Source: Chloroflexota bacterium (GTDB lineage Bacteria; Chloroflexota; Limnocylindria; Limnocylindrales; CSP1-4). From it: DNA of 64,000 nt. Below are positions 25,634-33,937 of the stretch, piece after piece. The notes under the pieces were generated by a model. That model was not told where the DNA came from. It saw only the letters and a program-made list of their open reading frames with translations, and made no database searches. The stretch is from NCBI GenBank assembly GCA_021786265.1, contig JAJYNP010000084.1, positions 1-64,000 of the forward strand. Direction: 5' to 3'. The first letter of the stretch is position 1. Every line of letters begins with the position of its first letter. The position numbers were made by a program, and so were the translations under genes.

Positions 25634-26680
25634 TCAAGCGATGATCGCGTTGAACAGGTAGCCGATGCAGAGGATCCCGATCGTCACCACGGTGGCGAAG
25701 ATCGCGATGAGCTGCGGCTTGATGACCCGCCGCAGGATGATGAACTCGGGCAGGCTGATCGCTGTGATCGCCATCATGAAGGCGAGCGTGGTGCCGAGCG
25801 GCATGCCCTTGCCCAGCAGCGCCTGCACGATCGGGATGGTGCCCGCGGCGTTCGAGTAGAGCGGGATCGCGATCAGCACCACGATCGGCACTGCGAACGG
25901 GTTCGAGCGTCCGCCGATGGCCGCCACGAGCTCGGTCGGTGCGTAGCCGTGGATCAGCGCGCCGATGCCGATCCCGATGAGCAGGTAGGGCGTGATGCGC
26001 CGCACGAGGTCGACGGTGTACCGCCAGGCGTCGGTGATCCGGTCGGACCAGGTGAGCTTCACCTCGGCCATCTGCCCGCCCGTGCCCTGCAGCTCCCAGA
26101 CGTACGGCTCGACGTAGCGCTCCAGGTGCAGCGCGCCGATGATGAGCCCGCCGACGATCGCCACGGTCAGCCCGGCAGCCACGTACACCAGCGCGATCTC
26201 GGGGCCGAAGAGCCCCCACAGCAGGACCAGCGCCACCTCGTTGACCATCGGCGAGCTGATCAGGAAGGCGAAGGTGACGCCGAGCGGGATCCCGGCCTCC
26301 ACGAACCCGATGAAGAGCGGCACCGCAGAGCAGGAGCAGAAGGGCGTGACGATGCCGAACGCCGCGGAGGCGACGCTGCCGGCGAGCGTGCCGCGCCCGG
26401 CCAGGGCGGCCCGCACCCGCTCGGGCGGGAAGAAGCTCCGGATGAGCGTGACCACGGTCACGATGCCGAGCAGGAGCAGCAGCACCTTCGGCACGTCGGC
26501 GAGGAAGAAGTCCACCGCGCCGCCGAGATGCGAGCCGCGTTCCAGGCGCATCAGGTCGTAGCTGATCCAGTCCGCCAGCGGGGCCTCCGCGAACCAGGCG
26601 ATGAGCCAGGCGACCACGCCGACGGTGACGATCACCGACAGCGACGGCCGCCGGCCGCGGGTGAGCGAGAGCGTGGTCAC
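25634..26680 (-). CDS. PF03773-family permease (ArsP-like, organoarsenical or unknown substrate)
   Basis: A 348-residue membrane protein with about eight or more helices and a soluble middle loop. It shows the family block FGIVTPFCSCSAVPLFIGFV followed by PLGVTFAFLISSPMVNEVAL; the Cys-Ser-Cys triad fits thiolate handling of a soft metalloid. A second repeat has IPLYSNAAGTIPIVQALLGK. GTG 26680 overlaps the arsR stop (GTGA). Known relatives include ArsP, which exports trivalent organoarsenicals. With the ArsA ATPase nearby and no ArsB or Acr3 visible, it could be the efflux path here, but that is inference. Confidence 0.8.
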   Translation of the reverse strand: MTTLSLTRGRRPSLSVIVTVGVVAWLIAWFAEAPLADWISYDLMRLERGSHLGGAVDFFLADVPKVLLLLLGIVTVVTLIRSFFPPERVRAALAGRGTLAGSVASAAFGIVTPFCSCSAVPLFIGFVEAGIPLGVTFAFLISSPMVNEVALVLLWGLFGPEIALVYVAAGLTVAIVGGLIIGALHLERYVEPYVWELQGTGGQMAEVKLTWSDRITDAWRYTVDLVRRITPYLLIGIGIGALIHGYAPTELVAAIGGRSNPFAVPIVVLIAIPLYSNAAGTIPIVQALLGKGMPLGTTLAFMMAITAISLPEFIILRRVIKPQLIAIFATVVTIGILCIGYLFNAIIA

Positions 26681-27015
26681 GCGGAAACCTCCAGGAGGGT
26701 GCGCAGCGCGGCGAGCGCGGCCGCGCAGGCCGCCTCGTCGCGCTCGTAGTAGACGCGCCGGGTGTCGGCGCCGGGCCGGCTGGCGCGCACGAGGCCCGCC
26801 TCGCGCAGGCGGGCAAGGTGGTTGCTCACGTTGTTCTGCCGCTCGCCGAGCGCGGCCGCCATCTCGCACACGCAGTACGGGCCGTCCCGCAGGATCTCGA
26901 GGATGCCCGCCCGGGTGCGGTCGGCCAGGAGGGCTGCGGCCGCGAGCGGCGCGTCCACGTCGGGCGCGGGCAACTCCAGGCGCAGGTCCGGCAGCACGGG
27001 AAGCTCAACAGGCAT
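26677..27015 (-). CDS. arsR: ArsR-family metalloregulatory repressor 1
   Basis: A winged-helix repressor of 112 aa. The metal-binding motif YCVCEMAAALGERQNN resembles the ELCVCDL site where two cysteines bind As(III) or Sb(III). It is followed by the recognition helix VSNHLARLREAGLV and a wing with RRVYY. ATG 27015 has GAGGAGG upstream. It is the first gene of the permease/CPNC unit and its stop overlaps the permease start. Confidence 0.9.
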   Translation of the reverse strand: MPVELPVLPDLRLELPAPDVDAPLAAAALLADRTRAGILEILRDGPYCVCEMAAALGERQNNVSNHLARLREAGLVRASRPGADTRRVYYERDEAACAAALAALRTLLEVSA

Positions 27016-27064
27016 GGCGGTCCTCCTCGTGAAACGGCCGGCGTGGGATGAAACGGATCGAGGA

Positions 27065-27093
27065 ACTCAACATCTCAGTAGAAAGTGTGTCAA
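27065..27093 (-). promoter_or_regulatory. Promoter of the arsR-permease unit
   Basis: On the minus strand, TTGACA (27093-27088) and TTGAGT (27070-27065) are 17 bp apart, 50 bases before the arsR ATG. The -35 box is perfect and the -10 box is weak, as expected for a repressed promoter. An ArsR site was not clearly delimited. Confidence 0.5.
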
Positions 27094-27161
27094 GCGGTGA
27101 TGTGGCGCACAGGCCCAGACAGCCCCCAGCCGTGGGCCGCCCGGCAGGTTTCGGGCCTCGG

Positions 27162-27530
27162 TCAGCAGCTTCCCGACGACACCAGGCGTCCGAAGTCGAT
27201 CCCGAGCGTGCCCCCGATGCGCAGTGCGACCCCGGGCAGGAACGAGCGCGCCTCGTTCGACGCGCGCAGGTACTCCATGATGGTCGGATCGGCGCGTACG
27301 GCGGCCTGCCTGACGCGCAGTGCATTGATCTGTTCCTGGCTGGGCGCCAGGCCCGCGGCCTGGAGTCGACCAAGCGTTTCCTGCTCTTCCCGGAGGCTTG
27401 AGAGGATCAGCTGGGCATTGGCGTCGCGGGCGAGGGCGGTGTCGGCGGAGCGGAACGCGGCGAGAGCCGGGACTCGGGCCAGCGAGCGGCCGAGCTCGGT
27501 GGCGGCGGCCTCCACGGTTGCGTCGAGCAT
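27162..27530 (-). CDS. YlbF/YmcA-like helical protein with C-terminal cysteine (copy 1)
   Basis: A 122-residue, mostly helical protein resembling the YlbF/YmcA family. It has RSLARVPALAAFRSADTALA, RDANAQLILSSLREEQETL and ADPTIMEYLRASNEARSFL, and it ends GIDFGRLVSSGSC. The start is ATG 27530, or GTG 27533, behind AAAGGAG. It lies 13 bp after its paralogue in the ArsA operon. YlbF proteins in Bacillus form complexes that can carry Fe-S clusters. The terminal Cys and the context suggest metalloid or thiol binding here, which is inference. Confidence 0.7.
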   Translation of the reverse strand: MLDATVEAAATELGRSLARVPALAAFRSADTALARDANAQLILSSLREEQETLGRLQAAGLAPSQEQINALRVRQAAVRADPTIMEYLRASNEARSFLPGVALRIGGTLGIDFGRLVSSGSC

Positions 27531-27543
27531 CACGGGGCTCCTT

Positions 27544-27990
27544 TCAGCCACAGCACTTGCTGCCGCAGTTGGCGGCGAAGTCGATCCCGATCTCGCCGCT
27601 CACGATCGCGGCCGCCTGGCGGCACACGTCCGCGAGCGCGGCCTGGGCGGCCACGTAACGGGCCACGGCCGGAGTCTCGAGCATCGCCGTCTGCAGGCGC
27701 TCCAGATCGCCCTGGTGCTCGGCGCTCAGCGTCCGGAACGTGAGCTCCACGCGCAGCTCGTCCTGGCGGCGCTCGAAGGCGGCGATGGCCGCCTGGGCGT
27801 CCTCGTCTGCCGCCAGCTCCCGGTCGGCCCGGACCAGCGCCGCGTACTCCGCGCTCTGGTGGAGCGCCAGCCCGAGCGCGTCCGCGGCAGAGAGGGCCTG
27901 GAGCTCCATGTCCCCGACCCCGGCCGGCTCGATGGTGACGTGGTCCGGAAGCCTCCGGGACGGGTTGGTGACGCCCTGCGTCGCGGTCAT
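27544..27990 (-). CDS. YlbF/YmcA-like helical protein with CGSKCCG tail (copy 2)
   Basis: A 148-residue paralogue of the preceding entry. It has an N-terminal extension, the helical YlbF-like region (LHQSAEYAALVRADRELAAD, then AVARYVAAQAALADVCRQAA) and the shared end GIDFAANCGSKCCG. Three cysteines at the very C-terminus look like a soft-metal site. It follows ArsA by 19 bp, so it belongs to the arsenical operon. No function is assigned to such proteins in ars operons as far as I know; a scaffold or metallochaperone role is possible. Confidence 0.72.
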   Translation of the reverse strand: MTATQGVTNPSRRLPDHVTIEPAGVGDMELQALSAADALGLALHQSAEYAALVRADRELAADEDAQAAIAAFERRQDELRVELTFRTLSAEHQGDLERLQTAMLETPAVARYVAAQAALADVCRQAAAIVSGEIGIDFAANCGSKCCG

Positions 27991-28009
27991 GTCGTACTCC
28001 TCATCTGCT

Positions 28010-29875
28010 TCAGGCGGCCGCGGTCGCGGCGAAGAGCCGCTCGCCCATGTCGGCGAGCCGATCCAGGCCCGCCACCTCCCCGTCGACCAGCGGGGCCTCG
28101 AGGATCGGCGCGTCGAATCGCCGGTCGATCTCGGCGAGGTAGCGCTGCTGCATCCGCCGGCGCGCCTGCGTGTACGGGGTCGTGCACGCGTCCGCCGGCA
28201 GCACCATGTTGGCCACCACCAGGCCCAATGGGATCCCCACGCTTGCCAGCTCGTCGATCGCGCGGGCGGCCTCCACGATCGGCGTCGCCTCCGGGTACAT
28301 GACGAAGGCGAAGGTGCTCTGCGATGGGTCGCGCATCATGTCGATCACGCGCCCGAAGCGGGCCCTGGCGACATCGTCGGCCGCCGCGGTGTCGACCGAG
28401 GCGAACACCTTGACGTCGAGCTGGCGGCTCCAGTCGATCGGCAGCTCCAGCAGGCGCAGCGTGTGCCCCGTCGGGGCCGTGTCGATGACCGTCACGTCGT
28501 ACGTGTCGCGACTCGCGAGGTCGATGAACCGGTCGAACGCGGCGATCTCCTCGGTGCAGGGCGAGTCGAGCTCCTCGCGCATGGCGGCGATCGCGTCTGC
28601 GCTCCGCCCGCGTGCGACGGCGTCGCCGATGATCCGTTCCGTGCAGGCGGCCGCGGCGGCCCGGGCATCCACCCGCGCGGCCCACAGGCCTGGCACCCCC
28701 TCGACCGGCCCCGGTTCGGAGTCGACGGCGACCCCGAGGACGTCGCCGATGTGAGCGGCGGGATCGGTGGTCACGAGCAGGGTCCGGTAACCGCGGGCCG
28801 CCAGCCAGACCGCGGTCGTGCATGACACGGCGGTCTTGCCGACGCCACCCTTGCCGGCGAAGAAGACGGTGCGCGGGCCGCCATCGGGCAGCAGGCGCGT
28901 CATGGGCGCGTCCCGGTCTGGCAGCAGGGTCGGCAAGCCGGACGCCTGGGAGGCCTCGTGCCCGAACACCGGACGCTCGACCCGTTCGTCTCGGAGCAGC
29001 GGAGCGACGGCGCGCAGTCGGTCGATCCCCCGGACCTCGCCGTCGAGGAGCGGGACGTGCCGGGCCGGCATCGGCAGCCGACTGGCGATCTCGCCGAGGT
29101 ACCGGTGCTGCATGGCGATCCGCGCGGCGAAGAACGGGTTCTCCCCCTCCTCGCCCGGCAGGATCCCGTTCACGATCAGTTCGGTGGTCGCGATCCCCAG
29201 GCGCCCGAGCTCCGCGCTCGAGCGGGCCGTCTCGCGGATCGCGGTCGCCTCGGGTTGCAGGACGAACACGAAGCGGGTCTGGCCCGGGTCCCGCAGCGCG
29301 TTCAGCGCGCGCTCGTACTTCGCCTTCGCCTCGCCGATCGCCGCGGCCGGGCCGATGCAGGTCTGCCCGTTGCCAGCCTCCGCCTCCGTGATGCTCTTCG
29401 TCCATGCCTCGGGGAGCTCGAGGAGCCGGACCGTGTGACCGGTGGGGGCGGTATCGAAGATCACCAGGTCGAACGCCTTCTCCGACCCGGGATCGAGCAG
29501 GGCGATCGGGTCCAGGAAGTCGGCGAACCGGTCGAAGGCCGCGACCTCGGCGGTGCAGGGCGAGGCCAGCTGCTCCTCCATGACCTTGACGATCTCCGGC
29601 GGGAAGATCGCGCGGATGGGCGCCAGGGTCCGATCGGTGTACTCGGCCGTGGCCCGGTCGGGGTCGATCTCCATGGCCCACAGGTTGGGGACGCCGCGGA
29701 TCGCGGTCACCCGGTGGCCGATCGGCTGCTCGAACACGTCGGCCAGGTTGGATGCGGGATCCGTGGTGACGATCAGCGTGCGCCGGCCCGCATCGGCCTC
29801 GGCGACGGCGGTGGTGCAGGCCATGGTGGTCTTGCCAACACCGCCCTTGCCGGAGAAGAAGAGGAAGCTGCTCAT
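28010..29875 (-). CDS. arsA: ArsA arsenical pump-driving ATPase, two fused halves
   Basis: A 621-residue ATPase with two homologous halves, each with a deviant Walker A: FFSGKGGVGKTT at the start and FFAGKGGVGKTA near residue 340. Each half has an Asp-switch DTAPTGHT. Cys107, Cys173 and Cys440 correspond in position and context (SPCTAEV, GQTCIGP, SPCTEEI) to the three metalloid-binding cysteines of E. coli ArsA. It should bind As(III) or Sb(III) passed on by ArsD and drive an exporter. No ArsB or Acr3 gene is in the window. The genes on either side, ArsD and a YlbF-like gene, support the assignment. Confidence 0.93.
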   Translation of the reverse strand: MSSFLFFSGKGGVGKTTMACTTAVAEADAGRRTLIVTTDPASNLADVFEQPIGHRVTAIRGVPNLWAMEIDPDRATAEYTDRTLAPIRAIFPPEIVKVMEEQLASPCTAEVAAFDRFADFLDPIALLDPGSEKAFDLVIFDTAPTGHTVRLLELPEAWTKSITEAEAGNGQTCIGPAAAIGEAKAKYERALNALRDPGQTRFVFVLQPEATAIRETARSSAELGRLGIATTELIVNGILPGEEGENPFFAARIAMQHRYLGEIASRLPMPARHVPLLDGEVRGIDRLRAVAPLLRDERVERPVFGHEASQASGLPTLLPDRDAPMTRLLPDGGPRTVFFAGKGGVGKTAVSCTTAVWLAARGYRTLLVTTDPAAHIGDVLGVAVDSEPGPVEGVPGLWAARVDARAAAAACTERIIGDAVARGRSADAIAAMREELDSPCTEEIAAFDRFIDLASRDTYDVTVIDTAPTGHTLRLLELPIDWSRQLDVKVFASVDTAAADDVARARFGRVIDMMRDPSQSTFAFVMYPEATPIVEAARAIDELASVGIPLGLVVANMVLPADACTTPYTQARRRMQQRYLAEIDRRFDAPILEAPLVDGEVAGLDRLADMGERLFAATAAA

Positions 29876-29957
29876 CGCGGAGGGTGTCCTTTCGGGTCGC
29901 GGGACGCGCCCAGATGTCGGGTTCGCGCAGCGGCGGCGCGCACGGGCGCCAGGTCGC

Positions 29958-30290
29958 TCAGCCGGCGCCGAGCGCCGAGCGCAGCTCGTCGAGGCTCGGG
30001 TATTGGGCCGTCTTGACCACCTGGCCCCGCACGACGGTGATGGGCAGGATCTCGAGCTGGCGCTGGCGGATCAGGTCGTAGACGGCACGGTTGCGCATGA
30101 AGGCCTGGGGTTCGGCGGTCATCATGTGCCGCGCCACGGAGAGTCCGTCGGACTGGAGCGAGAGCAGCGCCTCCGACAGGTCCACCAGGGTCGTGTCCAG
30201 GACCGGACCGCACAGGCCGGTCGGGCAGCACATCGGGGGATCGAAGATCTCGACGTCGGGTGCACCCGAAGCCATCGCCAGGTCACTCAT
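29958..30290 (-). CDS. arsD: ArsD arsenical metallochaperone
   Basis: A 110-residue thioredoxin-fold protein that hands As(III) to ArsA. The hallmark VEIFDPPMCCPTGLCGPVLD holds Cys21, Cys22 and Cys27, equivalent to the three essential N-terminal cysteines of ArsD. The later Cys pairs of E. coli ArsD are absent, as in many homologues. ILPITVVRGQVVKTAQYPS is typical of the second half. ATG 30290 overlaps the stop of the gene before it (ATGA), and ArsA follows 82 bp later. Confidence 0.93.
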   Translation of the reverse strand: MSDLAMASGAPDVEIFDPPMCCPTGLCGPVLDTTLVDLSEALLSLQSDGLSVARHMMTAEPQAFMRNRAVYDLIRQRQLEILPITVVRGQVVKTAQYPSLDELRSALGAG

Positions 30291-30655
30291 GAGACGCGTC
30301 CTTCCGTGGTTGGAGTGAAGATCGCCGGGGATGTGATGCGGCCCGCCGACGCGGGCCCGAGGGCCTCGGCAACCGCGCGTTCGATCGCGCTGACGTTGAG
30401 CTTGCCGCCGGAGAACCGGCGCATGCCGTCGATCACGACGATCGGCAGATCCGCGAGACCGGCCGCGATGTCGGCTTCGACGTCGGGATGGAGGGCCATG
30501 TCCGGGCTGAACAGCTCGGCGTACTCGAACGCGACCCGATCGCCGAACCGCTGCTCGAGCCGCTGGTGGACGAAGGCGGCCGCGGCCCGCCAGGTCTTGC
30601 CCGACGCGCAACCGGCCGCCGGCGGCAACCCAACGATGAGCACCGAGCAGGTCAC
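30287..30655 (-). CDS. Small thioredoxin-fold-like protein in the ars operon, function unknown
   Basis: A 122-residue protein that I do not recognise. It starts TCSVLIVGLPPAAGCASGKT, with two cysteines 11 residues apart. A short helix-strand layout resembling thioredoxin-fold proteins ends in LPIVVIDGMRRFSGGKLNVS. GTG 30655 overlaps the arsR2 stop and its own stop overlaps the arsD start, so it is tightly coupled between regulator and chaperone. A reductant or a second metalloid carrier is a reasonable guess. Confidence 0.6.
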   Translation of the reverse strand: MTCSVLIVGLPPAAGCASGKTWRAAAAFVHQRLEQRFGDRVAFEYAELFSPDMALHPDVEADIAAGLADLPIVVIDGMRRFSGGKLNVSAIERAVAEALGPASAGRITSPAIFTPTTEGRVS

Positions 30656-31062
30656 GGCGCGACCTCGAGGCGCCGCAGGCCGGGCGACTCGCGCCGGCCT
30701 GCCGGCCCCACGGGCAGCGAAGTGCCGCAGTCCGTGCACAGGCAGGTCGTCGCGGCCGCATCCGTCGGGGTGAGCAGCTGATCGAGCGCACGGCGCAGCT
30801 GCGCGACCCGCTCGAGGTCCAGCGAGTAGTAGACCCAGCGGCCAGCGTGGCGCTCGCGGAGGAGGCCGCTCGCGCGCAGGACGCGCAGGTGGTGCGAGAC
30901 CAGCGCGGTGCTCACACCGAGCGCCGCCCCGACATCGCACACGCAGTGCTCACCGTGGCCGAGCAGGGCAATGACTCGTGCGCGTGACGGCTCGGCGATG
31001 GCGCGCAGGGCATCGAGCGTCTCCTGCGGGAGGCTGGGTGCTTCGGTCGGCGTCTCAAACAT
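30652..31062 (-). CDS. arsR: ArsR-family metalloregulatory repressor 2
   Basis: A 136-residue winged-helix repressor that opens the arsD-arsA operon. The metal site HCVCDVGAALGVSTALVSHH matches the classic CVCD motif, followed by the recognition helix LRVLRASGLL and wing GRWVYYSLD. A C-terminal extension with CLCTDC may form a second metal site. ATG 31062 stands six bases from a TAGAAT box that overlaps a perfect palindrome. Confidence 0.92.
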   Translation of the reverse strand: MFETPTEAPSLPQETLDALRAIAEPSRARVIALLGHGEHCVCDVGAALGVSTALVSHHLRVLRASGLLRERHAGRWVYYSLDLERVAQLRRALDQLLTPTDAAATTCLCTDCGTSLPVGPAGRRESPGLRRLEVAP

Positions 31063-31068
31063 GGCGTC

Positions 31069-31085
31069 ATTCTAACGGGCGTTAG
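31069..31085 (-). promoter_or_regulatory. arsR2 operator overlapping a leaderless -10 box
   Basis: CTAACGGGCGTTAG (31072-31085) has CTAAC/GTTAG arms around GGGC. On the minus strand TAGAAT (31074-31069) overlaps its edge and ends six bases before the arsR2 ATG. A repressor bound here would block the polymerase. A related half-site, GGTATTAG, lies at 31093-31100. Confidence 0.6.
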
Positions 31086-31416
31086 TCAAACAGGTATTAG
31101 AGTCACTTCGTCCACTGATCCATGCCGTCCGGCCCGTCTTCATCGAGAGGTCGCCGGTCGCAGCGCGGGAGGTGGTCACCGGGCGCTCCAGCCGCTGTCC
31201 GCGTGCACCTCGCTCCTGGTGACACGCGAGGCCGCATCGCTGACAACGGAGAGGCCGAGGGATGCCACCTCCTCGGGTCTGCCGGACGCCGGGACCCCAC
31301 GGTATCACCCGGCACACCACCACGGGCCGCGGTCCATCGACCGGAGTGGGTGCCTCGTTTGCGGCTGCTCTCTGTACCGCCGCATGGCGGATGGATCGCG
31401 AGGAGCACAGGGTTCG
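31086..31416. other. Divergent intergenic region between arsR2 and the NifX-like gene
   Basis: About 330 bp with no convincing gene on either strand. The left edge carries the arsR2 operator region. The right end has CGAGGAG before ATG 31417. I see no riboswitch, RNA gene or strong promoter in the middle. Confidence 0.5.
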
Positions 31417-31812
31417 ATGAAGATCGCCATCGTCACGGAAGACGGCCGCACGGTAAGCCAGCATTTCGGTCGGGCGCCCTACTACGCCGTCTTGACCGTC
31501 GAGGGCGACGTCATCGTGGAGCGCGAGCTGCGGCCGAAGACGGGACCGCACCTCACGGGCGCGCCGCGCGAGGAACACGCCGGATCGGGACCCCACGGCA
31601 CGAGCCCGGAGGCCCAGTCGCGCCACGACCAGATGGCGCAGGCGATCGGCGATTGCTCGGCGCTCATCGCGGGCGGCATGGGACAGGGCGCGTACGATCG
31701 CTTCACCGCGCTGGGCCTGCGCCCGGTGGTGACCGAGATCCCGGGCGTGGAGGCCGCCGCCCTGGCGTATGCTCGCGGCCAGCTCCTCAACCGGGTGGAG
31801 CGCCTCGACTGA
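31417..31812 (+). CDS. NifX/NifB-C-type (dinitrogenase iron-molybdenum cofactor family) protein
   Basis: A 131-residue protein of the small RNase-H-like fold family that includes NifX, NafY and the C-terminus of NifB. It starts MKIAIVTEDGRTVSQHFGRA, the usual motif with a His in SQHFGRAP, and has IAGGMGQGAYDRFTALG. A His-containing insert lies around residues 46-70. No nif gene is present, so nitrogen fixation is not implied; stand-alone members are thought to carry metal clusters. It may serve the molybdenum enzyme encoded nearby. Confidence 0.8.
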   Translation: MKIAIVTEDGRTVSQHFGRAPYYAVLTVEGDVIVERELRPKTGPHLTGAPREEHAGSGPHGTSPEAQSRHDQMAQAIGDCSALIAGGMGQGAYDRFTALGLRPVVTEIPGVEAAALAYARGQLLNRVERLD

Positions 31813-31926
31813 CGGGCTCCGTCTCGACCGGAGGCATTGCCTCGACTGGCGATCGTCCGACCATGGACCCCCCATCGACGTGAGACGGGCCGCGCGACGC
31901 CGGCCTGGCGGCGGGGCGGGACGCCC

Positions 31927-33039
31927 CTACCGCTGCCAGACCTCACCGCTGGCAAGCGCGCGCACGGTGCCCACGCTCACCACCAGCCAGAACGCGAGCA
32001 GCAACGCGAACAGGCCGACTGCCGTTGCCTCGAGGAACCCGAGGTGCCAGCTCCGCGCCAGCGCGACGGTGCTCGCCGTATATGCCCCGAGCGGGAAGGT
32101 GAAGGCCCACCACCCCAGCCCGTACGGGAGCTCCCCGCGGCGCAGGTAGGCCGCCAGCAGCAGGATCGCCGAGGCCAGCCACCACAGCCCGAAGCCCCAC
32201 ATGGCGGCCGCCGTCAGCGACGAGAGCTGTGCCACGACCGGCGCCATGGAACCCCAGAGCGGCGCGCCCGCCTGGGCGGTCCGCAGCAGGACCAGGCTGC
32301 CCACCCCGATCGGCCCGAGCCCGATCCAGAGCGAGGGCGCCAGGGGCGCCGCCGGCAGCGGATGGAAGATCAGCCGGTCGTACAGGAGCGAGGCCACCAG
32401 CACGAACAGCACGAACCCCATCCCCCAGAACGCGTAGGCGCCGAAGAGCAGGGCGGCCGCATCCTCGCGCCCCACGTGGGGCATCAGCGGGAGCAGGGCG
32501 AGCGGGACCACGATGTTGACCACCGGCGGGATGAACCACGCTCCGTTTGCCAGCTCGGGCCCAACAGGGTGCGTCACGAACAGCAAGTGGGCGAACAGCA
32601 CGCTGACCGCGAAGGCCAGCACCAGGCCAAGCGCGGCGAGGATCGCGACGGTGAAGGCGACGTCTCCGGGCGCGCCGATCGACGGCCCGACGGTGGCGAT
32701 CCCCACCGCCAGCACCAGGATGCCGCCCGGGAACGTGCCGTAGAGGGCGCCGGCCACCGGGCTGGCCAGGTCCTGGCGCGCCGCGTCCGGGTGCTGGATC
32801 CAGCGCGCGACGTAGGGAAGCCCGAGCAGCACCGCGAGCACGGCGGCGAGCGCGACCATGGCCACGCCGAAGGCCCTGGCGAGATCGCCGAGGCCGGCGA
32901 CCTGGCCGGGGTCCTGGTAGGCGATGATCCCGACGATGGCGGTGCCCATGACGGCGCCGTACCAGCCGGGGTGGAACCCGCGCAGGCGCACCTGCGGCGC
33001 GGTGGCCGCCTCTTCCGCAGCGGACAGGGTGGTGGACAC
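31927..33039 (-). CDS. TDT/SLAC1-family anion transporter (TehA-like, possible sulfite exporter)
   Basis: A 370-residue membrane protein with about ten helices. It starts the fold with GFHPGWYGAVMGTAIVGII and has NGAWFIPPVVNIVVPLALLP and GLGPIGVGSLVLL, as in tellurite-resistance/dicarboxylate (TDT) transporters. Family members export sulfite (Ssu1), move C4 acids or act as anion channels. The neighbouring TSUP exporter and DsrE-like gene make a sulfur oxyanion the likeliest substrate, by inference. Confidence 0.82.
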   Translation of the reverse strand: MSTTLSAAEEAATAPQVRLRGFHPGWYGAVMGTAIVGIIAYQDPGQVAGLGDLARAFGVAMVALAAVLAVLLGLPYVARWIQHPDAARQDLASPVAGALYGTFPGGILVLAVGIATVGPSIGAPGDVAFTVAILAALGLVLAFAVSVLFAHLLFVTHPVGPELANGAWFIPPVVNIVVPLALLPLMPHVGREDAAALLFGAYAFWGMGFVLFVLVASLLYDRLIFHPLPAAPLAPSLWIGLGPIGVGSLVLLRTAQAGAPLWGSMAPVVAQLSSLTAAAMWGFGLWWLASAILLLAAYLRRGELPYGLGWWAFTFPLGAYTASTVALARSWHLGFLEATAVGLFALLLAFWLVVSVGTVRALASGEVWQR

Positions 33040-33171
33040 GATAGGACCTCCGAGAACAACTGACGAACGAACCGGGGAGCCGGGACGCTCGTCAGGGTGG
33101 GGAGGGGCACCCGCGACGCGCCGGGCAGCGCCGCGCCGCGGGCCGCCTGCGAGGACGCACGACGAGTCGCA

Positions 33172-33918
33172 TCACAGGAGATCGAGCGCCATCTTGAGCG
33201 CGATCACCCAGAGCAGGACCCCGATCAACCGCTTGAGCTGGGCCCCGGTGAGCCGCGTCCGCATGACGTGCGAGCCCGCCAGCGATCCCGCACCCGCCAG
33301 CACGGCCATCGTGAGGGTGAAGCGCGGGTCGACACCGCCCAGGGCGGCATGGCCGGCAAAGCCCGAGAGCGACGAGAAGAAGACGGCGAGCGCGGTGGTG
33401 CCGGCGGCGATCTTCGGCTCCAGGCCGAGCCAGGTGAGCCCGGGCAGGATGATGTTGCCTCCGCCGACCCCCAGCAGGCCACCCAAGAATCCTGCGACAC
33501 CGCCGACACCCGCCCCGATTCCGGCCTCGGTGGCGCGCGCCGTGGCCCTCCGGCCGGACCTCGCCCGGTAGAACAGCATCATCGCGCCGGCGAAGACGAG
33601 GAAGCCGACGAACAGGGCCAGCAGCACGCGCCGGTCCACGCTCGCCGTCAGGCGCGCACCCAGGGGCGCCAGGACGACCGCCGCGACGAGCACCGGCACG
33701 CCGGCTCGCCAGTCGATGAGCCGCCCGCGCCAGTAGGCGACGGTGGCAGCCGAGAGGCTCACCGCGTTCAGCAGCAGCGCCGTGGATGTCGCCTGGCCGA
33801 GCGGCACCCCCAGGTAGTAGAAGAGCGGCACGAAGAGGAACGCGGCGCCCAGGCCGGCCATGGCCATGACGCCCGAGAAGACGAAGACGCTTGCCCCGCC
33901 GACGGCGTAGAGCAGCAC
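33172..33918 (-). CDS. TSUP (TauE/SafE) family sulfite or sulfonate exporter
   Basis: A 248-residue membrane protein with two repeats of four helices. Each repeat has a Gly-rich loop: GVMAMAGLGAAFLFVPLFYY and FLGGLLGVGGGNIILPGLTW. TSUP members export sulfite, sulfoacetate or related anions. It lies 19 bp downstream of the FmdE-like gene on the same strand, probably in one transcript with FmdE and DsrE. Confidence 0.87.
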   Translation of the reverse strand: MLLYAVGGASVFVFSGVMAMAGLGAAFLFVPLFYYLGVPLGQATSTALLLNAVSLSAATVAYWRGRLIDWRAGVPVLVAAVVLAPLGARLTASVDRRVLLALFVGFLVFAGAMMLFYRARSGRRATARATEAGIGAGVGGVAGFLGGLLGVGGGNIILPGLTWLGLEPKIAAGTTALAVFFSSLSGFAGHAALGGVDPRFTLTMAVLAGAGSLAGSHVMRTRLTGAQLKRLIGVLLWVIALKMALDLL

Positions 33919-33937
33919 GGCTCGACGGCCCTCTGGA

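Noticed and set aside
31086..31416. Riboswitch in the divergent gap before the NifX-like gene
   Set aside because: No recognisable aptamer core could be supported by eye.
31417..31812. Sign of nitrogen fixation from a NifX/NifB-like protein
   Set aside because: The protein is a stand-alone small member and no nifH, nifD, nifK or radical-SAM NifB is present.
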